A stretch of DNA of 64,000 bases from Hofstenia miamia (Eukaryota > Xenacoelomorpha > Acoela), in the NCBI GenBank assembly GCA_004352715.1, contig SCFE01000033.1, forward strand, positions 2,175,844 to 2,239,843, in the 5' to 3' direction. Below, one piece after another: positions 39,321-52,123 of the stretch. How positions within the stretch are numbered: position 1 is the stretch's first letter; each line of letters opens with the position of its first letter. The position numbers and the translations under genes are program-made. The notes under the pieces are model-generated. The model saw nothing but the letters and a program-made list of their open reading frames with translations, did no database searches and had not been told where the DNA came from.

Positions 39321-39426
39321 AAATCTCTGAGTTGGGGTGTGCTAGTGTAGAGTGTGGAAAAGGAAACCCATCCTCATCTACTAGGTAAGATAAATCAATC
39401 CCACTTTTTTTGAATACAGATTCACT

Positions 39427-40065
39427 NNNNNNNNNNNNNNNNNNNNNNNNNNNNNNNNNNNNNNNNNNNNNNNNNNNNNNNNNNNNNNNNNNNNNNNNNN
39501 NNNNNNNNNNNNNNNNNNNNNNNNNNNNNNNNNNNNNNNNNNNNNNNNNNNNNNNNNNNNNNNNNNNNNNNNNNNNNNNNNNNNNNNNNNNNNNNNNNNN
39601 NNNNNNNNNNNNNNNNNNNNNNNNNNNNNNNNNNNNNNNNNNNNNNNNNNNNNNNNNNNNNNNNNNNNNNNNNNNNNNNNNNNNNNNNNNNNNNNNNNNN
39701 NNNNNNNNNNNNNNNNNNNNNNNNNNNNNNNNNNNNNNNNNNNNNNNNNNNNNNNNNNNNNNNNNNNNNNNNNNNNNNNNNNNNNNNNNNNNNNNNNNNN
39801 NNNNNNNNNNNNNNNNNNNNNNNNNNNNNNNNNNNNNNNNNNNNNNNNNNNNNNNNNNNNNNNNNNNNNNNNNNNNNNNNNNNNNNNNNNNNNNNNNNNN
39901 NNNNNNNNNNNNNNNNNNNNNNNNNNNNNNNNNNNNNNNNNNNNNNNNNNNNNNNNNNNNNNNNNNNNNNNNNNNNNNNNNNNNNNNNNNNNNNNNNNNN
40001 NNNNNNNNNNNNNNNNNNNNNNNNNNNNNNNNNNNNNNNNNNNNNNNNNNNNNNNNNNNNNNNNN
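39427..40065. other. Assembly gap (N run)
   Basis: The only gap with no (TA)n on either side. The right edge is already inside LINE sequence, so the gap probably hides the 5' part of that element. Confidence 0.9.
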
Positions 40066-42245
40066 TCAGTCCCCGGCAGGCCTTAAATGGTCAGAGGGTG
40101 CGAAGAATCTCCGGTCAACAGGCGGACTTCACAATCGGGAGTGTGGACTTGAGAAGTGGCAGTATAGGATCCACACAGACCAATTGACAACGGCACAAGT
40201 AAACAGATGAGCACAGCAGGATAGCATTGGAGTGTTACAGAAGAAGCAGACCAGATGAGAGGGGTTATAGGAAGAGAATGTTGGAAGAATGGAAAAAAGA
40301 GGAAACAGGATTAGAAGTTACAGAGCAGAGGCTTACAGGTCAGGTCACAAAGTTGAAGCTGGATGAGAATAAGGGAAAAAGTAGAGCTGAACAGACGAAG
40401 CAAAAAGAAAATGAAGTGGCAGATGTAGTAGCAGAAGTAGTGGTAGAAACAGCAGAAGCTGCGCTGTAGAAAAAGACGCAACAATCAAGGAAATGATGAA
40501 GAAAGAAATAGAAGACAAAAGTAGGTTGCCAGTACCAAGAGGCATTAAGAGAAGCAAGTTAGCAGTAGAAACAGCAAAGGTTAACAAAGTATTAGAAAGA
40601 GTGTAACAGAGATAAGAAGGTTAGTGTATGCAGGCGCATGGCAGGTGCTGAAGAATGTAGACATGAAAAAGAAAAGACGACAAGAAGATAAGAGAGACAG
40701 GAAGCCAGCATGGGAGAAAAGAATTGAGAATAAAGTGCCAAAAACAGGTGCAGGGTGGGTAAAGGGAAGACCATAGAAACTGCAAAAGAAGAACTAAAGC
40801 AGAGATTAGTTGCAGAAGCAAAGTAAGCAAGAAATAACATGAAGTTTGAGACCCAAGAAGGAAGATTCTACAAAGAACTACATGCAGGAGAAAAGGCTAT
40901 CGCTAAAATAAGGTTCTGAGAGAATATATCGGGAAGTGCGGGACCAGAGATAGAGAGTGTGCAGATGCAGAAGGAATTCAGGAAAGAAGAAGAAGTAATC
41001 ACAACTGCAAAGCTGAAGGAGGCTCTAAAGAAGATGAAGAACTGAAAGGCGCCAGGCAGGGTATTGCCTGAAGAAGTGTTCATGAGACTAGCAGTAGCAC
41101 TAGAGGAGTGGGCGCCCAGAGTGGATTGTAGTCGGAAGGACATTTTTGATGCAGAACGACCAAAAGAAAGGTAATGAGGCAAGGAACTTCAGGCTATAAC
41201 ATCTCTGCCAACAACTTGGAAATTGCTAACTTCTATGATTTCAAATAGGCTGGCATGTTACTTAGAACAGAACAGGTTGATACCAGAGGAGCAGAAGGGA
41301 ATTAGACAGGGAGACAAGGAAGATATTAGCAGCAGAGAGAGCATTCAACTTAAATGGAGATATAGATAGGCTGTACATAGCAAGGCATAAGGGAGGGAAA
41401 GGGCTGCTAAGTGTGGGAAACTGAAGATAACAACTAAGAGTGAAGGAAAGACAACATACCACAGTACGATGGAATTAAAAAGACAAAAAAGGTATAGGCA
41501 GAAGGTAATGCATGGAGAATGCTGGAGGAACACAGAAAGGTGTTACAGAGAAGAAAGCAACAAGTGGTTAAAGAAGGCAGGACTGATAATGGTAGCACAG
41601 GAGCAAACAATAAGAACAAACTGGGTGAAGAAGCATATAGACAGAAGAGTAGAAGTAAGTGATAACTGTAGCCTATGTAAGAAAGAGGTGTGAGAATTTG
41701 GCCCAGAAGAGTATAAATTCAGGCATGACAAGGTGGGAAGAATGGTTCACTGGAGATTGAGCAGGCAGCATGGGTTAGAAGCAGGAGACAAGTGGCATGA
41801 GCACAAGCCACAGGGAGTCATAGAGAATGATAGGTTTAAGATATTGTGGGACTTCAACACCTAGACAAGCAAGGTAATAGAGGCACGGAGGCAAGAATAG
41901 TAGTGCTAGACAAAGAGAAAAGATTGCGAACAGTGATAGACATAGCCGTACCAAAGGACAGAAATGTAGAAAGCAAGGAGAAGTACAGAAAGTTAGCAGA
42001 GGAAATAGAAAGGCTGTGGAAGTTAAAGAAACTTTAAGTAGTCTCGGTAGTTGTAGGAGCACTAGGAGCAGTGAGTAAGAAGCATAAGAGATACTTGGAG
42101 GAGTTGGGAATATCAAAGTGGGGAGGAACAGTAGCACAGAAGGCAGAATTGTTTGTACGAGCTAGAGTCTTGAGGAAATCTCTCAGACTCCCTGGGGACT
42201 GGTGAGTTCCCCGAGCTGAGAGGGCTCCAGCATGAAGCTATGAGA
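40066..42245 (+). pseudogene. R2/R4-group LINE (R4/Dong-like), decayed
   Basis: About 2.2 kb of GC-richer DNA with scattered similarity to one non-LTR retrotransposon protein. In order: RGYRKRMLEEWKKE and TEQRLTGQV (40260-40340); a RT-entry stretch matching GRTFLxQxDxKKGNEARNFR and ending near an EQxRLIPEEQKG region (41140-41300); DIDRLYIARHKGGKGLLSV (about 41360); CSLCKKEV (about 41670), the Cys pair of the terminal finger; KILWDF; VIDIAVPKDRNV (41935); VVVGALGAVSKK (42045) and ARVLRKSLRLPGDW (42160). The RT palm with YADD is absent between the RT entry and DIDRLY, so a large internal deletion is likely. The PD of the restriction-like nuclease motif is replaced by AR in EARIVVLD. Stops and frameshifts throughout show it is dead. 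Many minus-strand frames here are shadows. Confidence 0.75.
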
Positions 42246-42335
42246 AAAATAATAATAATATAATAATGTTAGTAATAATAATAAAAATAATAGCGAAAAT
42301 AATATTAATAATAATAATAATAATAATAATAATTC
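42246..42335. repeat. (AAT)n tail/target of the R4/Dong-like LINE
   Basis: Trinucleotide AAT/TAA units with a few interruptions follow the LINE directly. Dong elements are known to end in or insert next to TAA repeats, which fits the assignment of the element. Confidence 0.75.
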
Positions 42336-43327
42336 TGCTGTTTGCAAATTCCTGTCTTGTGCTTAATTATAAGTACCCTGCTTACATAGCTATATCAATG
42401 AAGCGTTAGCGTACGTGAGCTGAAGATAATTATGCGTATCCACGCATGAATACGGAGCATTTCGCACTGTAATTTACTACATTAAAATATTGTATGTTGG
42501 ATTACGAAAAAAAATGTGAGCTAGCAAAGTGAGCTTCTAACTTGGAATGGTTCCATCTAATTATTTTAAAGATTTTCAGCAAGACTAGGTTTATCCCGAC
42601 TTTGTGGAGTTTTGACAATTAGGATTTTGATCCTTTAATTTTGCTAATGAAGAAAACGAATGAAAGTAGAAAATCAAGGATTGATAGCCGCAACAATCCG
42701 GGATTCTTTGCAGTCGTATTCAATTTTGGTTCAACCAAATGAATATTTTGTATTCTATTTATAATTTATTTCAAAATTTATTACACATATCAGTTAGACT
42801 CAAGCTTGAAGAACTCCATAGTTAATTAATTTTGAGTTTTACTTAGTTTTTTGAAATGCTAAAGTCAAAATATTAACTCCAAATTAATTGGCATTTTAAT
42901 AAATGAGTCGGAAGTAATCCTTTATTCCCAGAAGGTTCTTTAGATTTAAAAATAGTTTATTCAAATGAAGTTACTTAATTGAGTTGAAGTAAATTTTACA
43001 GAACTGTCTGATTGCTTTACAAGCAAAATTTGTTTAATCATTGTACGTGTTTTAACTCATAACTTCGAAATTTTTTAAGAATAAAATTGAAGGCATTTAA
43101 TAATTTATTGTGAATGCTTTTCACAATAGTTCTAAGCTGTCTGAAGTGCACTGCGCTTTTCTTTGTTTCACATTGTGGCAACCAATTTGAAGTTTATGTA
43201 TTTGAGAAATAGCACATTGAATACCGATAACATGTGTTCTTCTTCAATTTAAAAGTTTCATTTGATGGCTATTATAAAAAAGCTTAGTTGCAAACTAATT
43301 TTAGAAAGTGGTAATTTTAAGTTTTAA

Positions 43328-43329
<2 letters not shown>

Positions 43330-43385
<56 letters not shown>

Positions 43386-43394
43386 ATATATATA
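43330..43394. repeat. (TA)n(TG)n microsatellite
   Basis: TA run with a short TGTGTG interruption, fully assembled. Confidence 0.95.
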
Positions 43395-44190
43395 ATGAAC
43401 TTTAGGGTTTCCTTTATTATAAACCATTTGACTACTAGCAACAATTTTCAAAAATGTGAAATCAATTATATAGTCTTGAAAACTGCTTACACTTACTGTC
43501 TGCCAATTCTCCGAGTTTCATAATGCTTTTTAAGAATATCATAAGTTATATTATGAAAATAACACAACGCATAAAAATTGTATTTCAAAATCAAAGTGAG
43601 TATAAGCAAGTGGGTATATTGGTTATCAATTTCGCATTGCTTTTTTGTCATGGTGACTATTTGGACTTAGTGATTACTAGAGAATTTTAAATTTTCCTAG
43701 TTGAAGGCCATAGAATCGACACCGTTACTTAAAAATTTCTCTTGCGAATCACATGCTAAATAGATAGCATAGATTCGAAAATAAACAACTACTTAATGCA
43801 ATGAATCCGTGAAACTATAAGAACTAGAGTAGGTATACGCTTTATTAATTGTAGGAATTTTGAAATCTTCAAAATATCAATTAACGGTCTCAGCAAATTT
43901 TCAAGTATGAATATACACCATTAGGTTGAGTTGGTCTAAACATAGAAATTTTCCACAATGGCTATTGTTAATTCTGACCAGTAAATTCTAAATATCATAT
44001 TTATTTTATTTTACAGGGCGTCAGTGTTGAAATTTTACCTATAAATTTAAACTTCAATTGGAAATTTGAAATGTCTATTCAATTCAAATATGTCTGAAAA
44101 TTTTTAAGCAAATTTTATTTTGGAATTATGCAAATGTTATTTTAAAGAATATTATATTTACAGCAAACTAAAATAATTAAAACATTATAA

Positions 44191-44244
<54 letters not shown>

Positions 44245-44262
44245 GTGATGATGGTGATGATG
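44191..44262. repeat. (GAT)n microsatellite
   Basis: About 24 ATG/GAT units, with GGT variants near the right end. It is the only long GAT repeat in the window. Confidence 0.95.
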
Positions 44263-45276
44263 CAACACAAATTCAAATCTTCAAAAGAAAAAAATTGTAC
44301 CTACAACTGATTGAGGGGTTAGAGTGAAACAAACAAAATTTTCTTCAAAGGCGTAGTTTGATGAGAAAAAGGAAAAATTGTAATATGATGAGCAGGAAGC
44401 CTTTATGATAACAGTAGTCAAGAACAGCATACTAGGATAACATCTAAGTTAGATACCAACGAAAATATCAAGATGCTTGAATAAAGAGGACCACCAGCTA
44501 GTTTTTGTGCCATTGGCTGATAGTAGCACTATTGTAAATACCAGTATACACAATGGTATAAAAATGATTGTTTCTTCATCATTTAGTTTAAATATGCTTC
44601 ACAAAAAAGCAGGATAAGCAATCGTTGAGAGTTCAAATGATGAATTAAGCTTTTGTGAAAGAATACATTAAAAAATCTTAGGATCAAACGCATCCCTACA
44701 AAATTGTAGAAGCCATTTAAATGATTAATAATCAAAAACTGAACATTTCAATGGTACTAGAGAATGCATTCAAATTGTCAGAAAAATTGTAGTGAACAGC
44801 ATTTTAGCTTTTAAGGAATACATAGAACTAAAATATTTCAATTACAAAGTGAAAAAGCATTGCCACAACCATGCAGTTGAGGTTTGTTCAAAAACATGAA
44901 CTACCTTCTTCTCTGAGACGCCTTTAACTACCCTGCGACTCAGAAAACTCTCTATATGGTCGTCGTTTTTACTTACGAATACATAGATGTTAGTCAACAA
45001 TAGTAAATTAAATTTAGTGATAAACATGAGATTGAATATAATAAGTTAAAGAGTTGAAATTACCTCGTTAAACACAAACAGAATATAATTACCCTCTCCT
45101 ATAATCACAAATGCGGCTGCGAAAATCTTTAATTTATTGATATCACTTTTACTAGAATAGCGCAATAAACCATGCTTGAAAATTGATCTAATACAAATAA
45201 AACTTGAAAATTCATTTCTTAAACCATTTATGTTCATCATATCCCTAAAATCATAATTTTACAATAAAACTCTGAA

Positions 45277-45280
<4 letters not shown>

Positions 45281-45308
<28 letters not shown>

Positions 45309-45436
45309 NNNNNNNNNNNNNNNNNNNNNNNNNNNNNNNNNNNNNNNNNNNNNNNNNNNNNNNNNNNNNNNNNNNNNNNNNNNNNNNNNNNNNNNNNNNN
45401 NNNNNNNNNNNNNNNNNNNNNNNNNNNNNNNNNNNN

Positions 45437-45468
<32 letters not shown>
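45281..45468. repeat. (TA)n tract containing assembly gap
   Basis: TA repeats on both sides of an N run at 45309-45436. Confidence 0.9.
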
Positions 45469-45469
<1 letters not shown>

Positions 45470-47120
45470 GCTAAATGTGAAAAGTAACATCTTTCGTATG
45501 CCTTCAATTAGGTTCATCTTCGACAAATTGTCCTAATCAAATGGCATACTGCATGGCATACTGCAGCGCGTTTCAATTCTTGGGTGAATTCCGATTTGTG
45601 TGGATATCATTTAGATTTTTCCTAACCCCTCTTAAAGATGATTGGGGAATTCCAAGTTCCAATAAACGTCGTCGGATGAAAGTTGTTGAATTATTTTCAA
45701 CCTTTGACCTTATTTGCATTTTTAGTAGGATCTTATCTTGAAATTCGTTCGATAATCACTTTGGCTTTTAATTATTGTGTAAGTTTGAAGATACTGAACT
45801 TCACCATAATTTACTTCCAGCATATGAAAAATAAAACATTTTGGAGAACATCAATACTATTTAGGAATCATATAAAATTGAAAGGGCCAATGACTTTGAT
45901 TCACCAATATATATATATATATGTATATATATATATGCTTGTGTGTATTTTGGATAAAATAACTTATAACACTTGAACAGTTGGGAAATATTTAAGATAG
46001 CATTTACGATGAATGATCACATTTAACTACATGAAAGAAAAAAGGAAAAGAAATAATTGAAATTGGCCAAACAAAATTAATCAATGAAAAAGAAAATACT
46101 GTTTTGGAAATCCCAATAAGTGTTTAAAGCTTTATTTGTATATTGATATTATGTGAAAAGGATTTTAAAATAAATAATAATAATATATGTGGCTTTAAGT
46201 AATTAGAAGTTAGTGAGTTACAACGTTGGGCTTCTATTCTGGTTTAAAGGATCAAATAATGTTGAGAAATTAATGGAAACTAAATGAAAAATTAATTCGA
46301 AAAGTGGGTACGATATGTATGCCCTTCGTTTTAGACTGACGCTTAAATAATTAAATGAATAGGCTATAATACATATGAAGAAATTGATTTGAGAATTAAC
46401 ACTTTTCATTGTTATCAGATATATATTTTAGCTTACTGTAAGATATTATTGCTATACCGAAGGTATGACAACAGCTATCCCTCGAGATATGCGACTAATT
46501 AATCCTTCAATACTACCGCAGATCTAGAAATCTCATAACTTGAATATAATAACTAATGGGAGAAGAATCAATTATGCCAAGAATTCTATCATTCTTGACA
46601 AAAATATTATTACAATACCTTAAACTTGATATGCACTACTGCTTTAAAAGTAATTGTATACAAACCAATTTAAAACTTATTCATGTCCACAAAACATTTA
46701 TCAAGAGTTAATTGGGAGAAAATTCCAAAGCATCCGCTCTCGAAAATGGCTCAGAAGTAATTGAATCGGAGATCCACATTTAGCACTATCACAGAGCGAA
46801 TACGGACTCACAGAGTCTCTCTATGTACACTATTAGAACTAGAATGATGTTGATTAGGTTGGGTAAAAGGATTAAAACACATTTGAAGTATTTAAACAGT
46901 TTTCTTTAATTTAGTTTTTGTTATTCCATATTGATGCTTCATTTATATTGTAATAGTAATAATCTAGTACATGTACTCTGTTTGGTTGCAAAAGAGAGCA
47001 ACCTGACGTCTTCCCTGCGTTTATTGGGCTTTTTCTCAAGCCTTTGACTTGCGACGCTAATTAGATACGCTTAGACTCAAATTTAGCATTTTGAAATAAT
47101 ATTTTAATTAACTTAAAAAT

Positions 47121-47200
47121 CGCATAACCCAAATTTCTCACGCATAACTTGAAGGATCATCGCTAATATTTTTGCCGCATAACTGGAAACTCGCAGAACT
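47121..47200. repeat. Recurring CGCATAAC words
   Basis: CGCATAAC occurs at 47121, 47141 and 47176, and CGCAGAAC at 47192. The units are spaced 16-35 bases, so this is not a clean tandem array; probably part of an unrecognised old repeat. Confidence 0.4.
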
Positions 47201-49557
47201 TAAAACAGCACATCTCAAAGGAAAGCTGTATATGAAAATTTATTTTGAAACCATATGTGAGCATAACACCTTCTAAATACTACAACTTATATATATATAT
47301 ATATAATGTAAATAAAATCTTGAGTTCACATAGTACGACTGGAAAATTTAAACAAAGGAAATCTTTGAAGATGAGGTAAGAATGTGTTGAAAAATGGAAG
47401 TTTAAGCTTAGTTCTTAAGAGTGTATTAATAATGCTATTGATGTCAGTGCCCATTTAGCTTTCTTTTTCAAAAACGCTGCTATTCGAGCTAAATTGCATT
47501 TGTCTGGCTGAAGGTGCCAATTTGACTGAAACGCATTTAATTTATATTGAAAAAGTCATACATTCATCAAAAACAATGGCAATAGCCGCTCGGGACATTA
47601 ATGATTTCATAAAATTTATAATATCTCCATTGAAACAATTTTTAAATATAAAACATTTAAACATAAATCTATCTAAACTTACAGCCGCACAGCTAATCAC
47701 AAAAGGATGATACGACATCCAAAATTGTAACAAGAATATATATGTATATATAATCTCTATTTGTACAAATCACACTATGCTCTCTTAATCAGTATTTAAA
47801 ATCACTTAGTTCTTTTTGTAAAAATTGTAATACAAATGAAAAAATTCAAAGTAGATTTTAAAAAGGTTAAAACCCTTTTATGTTCGGTTTCAAAATGTGA
47901 AGGTTTTACAGGTTTTCTACACATGTCTGACACAATAACCACTGAAATCTCATACGCTATTTTGAGCCAAAATACATTTCCCTATTAATATTTTCAAATG
48001 TTTTCAGCATGGATCTATTTTATCAAATTCAAAACAACTATGATTACATCTTTTCATTGATAACAATGCCCTACTTGAAATTAATTTATGGACTTTAAGT
48101 TAATATTTTTTGCTTTATTACAAAAAATAATTTGATAATTCTTAGCCTTCCAAAGAGCAGTCTTATATTTAATCAAAATATCAAATTTTAATAGAACACA
48201 TTAAAAGCAAATATATTCTCTCTACCAAAATTGCAATCGAAAAGATATTTCTACCTACGACCCATGGCCAATTTAATGTACTATGTTGACCATGCACCAT
48301 CTAATCAATAAGTCAGACAGTCTATATCTGTGATATGCCTTATTTCAAAATGCTAATTAAAATGATATATGTATTAGAAGAAACGAACGATAATAATACA
48401 AAATGAATTGATGTATGCTTATGTAAGAATTCAACTTTTTAAATATGTTTGTAAATCTATCCTGTCGACATATTGGTAATTTTTCTATGGACCATAATGG
48501 AATGCGTTCAAGAACTTAGATCTAAAGAGAAATTCATTTTTATCATTTAATCTTGTTTAAGAAAACTGAAAGGATTTGGTTCCTTTAAACAACTGAAGTC
48601 TATATCATTCATTTAGTTCTTCAATTACTCGCTTAAGTAACAAAAACGCTTGAAATTTTTCATGTCAGCCAAGATCTCCGCCTATTAATGTGTTAGACAT
48701 TGAGTTGACTAAGTGAGTAGAACTAAATAATATATAGTCTTGTTTTCACAACTATTTTAAAACAATTAATTTACAAAGGAAGTTGAATTACGGAAAGGCG
48801 GCAAAAAGAAGGCTACCCAAGTACACTAATTAAGGCATACCAATTTATCCATGTAAAATAGCAGGAGATGCTGCATCCAGAAAAATGTGACTAAAGTATT
48901 AAGAGTGACTGCTAACAATAAATTACCCTGGGTCATAGCTTCTAGTGTTTTAGAAGTCTATGCCTGTGCTTAACCTGCATTCTAAACTGTATAACAAAGA
49001 ATTCTGAAATACTCTAAAAGGTTTAAATATTAAAAAACACTTGAAAATTTAAAATTTTTTTAGAAAAGTAAAAAGTAAAAAATCCATATAAAAATATTTT
49101 GTGTTTTAAACTGATCATTTTTATGATCGTTTTATGAATATTTTCCTTTTTCTTTCAAATGAAATTTAGAAATCAGATGCGACGATCTTTTTTCTAATTA
49201 ATGCTGAATGCGGGATTTCATTTTCATGTAATATCGTTAAAAGTAAAATAGATACTAAGCATTCCCTGAAATCCTTTTAATAATTGGTTTGAGAAATTTG
49301 CAAATTTCAAAACCTATGTAAAGAGTCAGTGTATTTCCAAAGAAATATTGTATAAATTCTGATTTTTTTATTCAGTCCCCCCGTGATTGTCGTTTGAGAT
49401 TGTGAGTCTAGAACTCCTTGTTTATAATTGAGAATGAAGTGGGTAAAATTCTCAAATTATATTATCTTATAATTGTATTTTTGATATTAAACTTATATTC
49501 AGGCAAACAATGCACAAACCTTCTTTATTTGTATTCACCCTTAACACAATTATTGCA

Positions 49558-49589
49558 TCAATACAATACAATACAAAAACACTTTATTG
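49558..49589 (-). repeat. Possible LINE 3' tail (TATTG)n
   Basis: On the minus strand AATAAAGTG is followed by TTTTTGTATTGTATTGTATTG. An AATAAA signal followed by a short simple repeat is a common LINE 3' end. No coding remnant was recognised to the right, so the call is weak. Confidence 0.25.
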
Positions 49590-51719
49590 CTTATTAATCA
49601 AAGAAATTTCACTATTTATCAAATTTTTAAAAACTCAAAATTTCTTATAAGCAAATTCTTAGAATTGCATATAGTAAAATTACACACTAAGAAATTAGTA
49701 AAAATATTATTAAATGCATATAAATCAATAAATTTTTGTTGAAATAAATCTTTTAATTGCTTTTTAACTTTTGAAGCTTAAAGAGATCAATATTTGTATT
49801 TGTATTGATGTAATTTGCTAAAGAAGAAATTAACTGTTTTACTCTTGGTAATTTTGCAAATCACTCAATATCATTTATAAAATTCATATTTGATAAATAT
49901 TTCCTAATTTTCCTTAAAATTTATTGTAATTATTAAAATACACTTTCGCTATTATTTAAGCTTTACAAGTTCATTTTGGAAAATTTGAAAATGCGAATTT
50001 GGAGAGCAAAAGACAAATGTATATTCACTATAGAACAACCAATAGCAAAATTTAATGAAACACTCAAAAACACAAAAATAAGTTATTCGATGGAATTATC
50101 GTATTTGTGTGAGAAAATATTGAATTGTAACCACTTGAAGTAAAAAAACATGTATATGATGAATTCATTTTATTGACTAAATTATACTCGGTAGCTTTAT
50201 GTATTGGTATTAGATTGTGTAATAGATGCTCTGAAATTTTTAAGCAAATTTACAGCTGTTGTAAATTTGTGTTTGGTGTTGAAGGACTTGTGATTGGCAA
50301 GTCCATAAAGTATACATGTGCACATTGTTGCAATGCTGATCATGCTAAAGCATAGTAAATTTACATGTCGTTTAGTTGGGCTGAACACTACTGTTTTCAT
50401 TAATTTCTAGACAAGAAATAGCGGAATTTGCGTCTTATTTAGTCAAGAAAATATCTCAAAAAATATTGTAGCCAATTAATAATAATCCAAAATAAAAACA
50501 GATTTTTCCTATATTGAAGAAAAAATCTGAATTTTCCACTCAATGACTAATTGCTAAGTATATTTTTATTCAATGACAATCTGCATGAAATTGTGAGCTA
50601 AATATACTAAATACTTTTGATTTAAAAATCCAAATTTATGACACGGTATATATTTTCACCAGATGGCTATTTATAATACAAAAGCACTTCGATTAATTAA
50701 AATGCAGCAATGTTGAATTAAATAGTAGCTACATATCCACTAAAGAGCCTCATGTGTATTTCCTTAAAGTATATGCATTACTTCACGATCGAATTTTACC
50801 TTAGCTTATAACAAACATATGTGTTCAATTTAAATATTCCCCATTTCCTGGAAATTTGCATCATCCAATTTCCTTTGTTGAAAAAGTCAAATTTTTCATT
50901 TTAAATTTAAAATTTTCTGCCATTAACAGCATAATTTGGTATTAGTAACTTTATCTAAAAGGTCTTTTTAATACCTAATGACTTAAATTACAAGATACGT
51001 TTAACAAATCAATCCTTAATTTAAACTCCATTCCGGCTCATCAGTTTGAAAATTGAAGAAGACGTTTGGTGAGAATTTAATTGGTGTTTGCCTGTTGATA
51101 CAAATTGCTTAATGATATCGTAATATTGTAAATTAATTTTGTGAGAGATAGGTGAATATTGAATCTAAATGGCGCTGATTTTTTAAAAAAAATGTTTTGA
51201 AAATTTAAAAGCTTTGTCATTAACCATAAATTCACTCAATCAACCTTTGTTAATTTCAATTGATTATTGCAAAGAAAATTATATAACGGTAGTTAATGAA
51301 TTTCTAAGGCAGTTATTTAGCCATTCATTATTCCTATCAAAATTAATTGCCATGAAAAAGTTCTGTCTGAATATGTTTATTGCGCACGCCTTTTAATAAA
51401 CTCGTATTCTCGTATCATATTATAAATTAATAAAAGTGCATAAAGAAGCACATATGTTAATTCTTAATTAAAATTTAACTTTAAGTACTATCCTAGATGC
51501 TAAGCAAGCCATACATTTAAGTAGGCAATGTGCTAAGTCAAGGCTACGTTAAATTTCGTTTATTATAGACAGATTCCAATTTTTGAAGAATTTGTAGAAA
51601 TCCGATACGAAATTAAGGCTAAGCATAATCAAGAGAAAGTTCACTAAAATTGCTTAACGTTGGAAATGATTCATCGATGAAGATCAAAATGAATTCACCT
51701 AGTTTAATGCTAATTAAGT

Positions 51720-52123
51720 TTGCAGTGGGCATGGGTAAACCCTACGGGTATGGGTGTCAAATTTCTTTAAGGGAAGTCCACAGGAAAAGTACTTCTTACA
51801 AACGACTTCTCATTTGTAAAGTACATTACCTAACTATAATAATTTACATATTATTTATGCAATACAAATTTACGATTCTGACTCGTAATCTCTTCAAATC
51901 AGCATGAATGTATGGGCTTTTCTATTGTCCAACGGGCTTTTCAAATTTGGAAACGGGCTTAGAGACTACTGGGCTTTTCTAATACGGGTATGGGTAAGGC
52001 CAGGCTTCAAATTTTAGACAATGGGTTTTCCATGGGTTTGTTCAGCCAATTTGCGGGTTCCTTAGGGTTTCTGAGGGTATGGGATGGGTATGCGGTTTAG
52101 AATTAATACCCACGGCAACACTC
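51720..52123. repeat. GGGT/GGGCTT-rich patch, possible non-autonomous hAT
   Basis: ATGGGT, CGGGTATGGGT and GGGCTTTTC words recur through 400 bases. The left edge CAGTGGGCATGGGTA (51723) partly mirrors the right edge TACCCACGGCAACACT (ending about 52122). CAGTG ends suggest hAT type, but the flanking 8-mers do not match, so the boundaries are uncertain. Confidence 0.4.

Larger units (their letters stand above)
42336..45280. other. Unassigned AT-rich DNA
   Basis: No supported gene. Minus-strand open frames at 44842-45027 and 45046-45240 are considered under findings. Confidence 0.5.

Noticed and set aside
40345-42137. Many minus-strand open frames of 60-120 codons rich in Leu, Ser and Phe
   Set aside because: They are antisense shadows of the purine-rich LINE on the plus strand; all recognisable motifs are on the plus strand.
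44330-44760. Moderately open plus-strand region after the GAT repeat
   Set aside because: Several stops, no motif, length not above chance.
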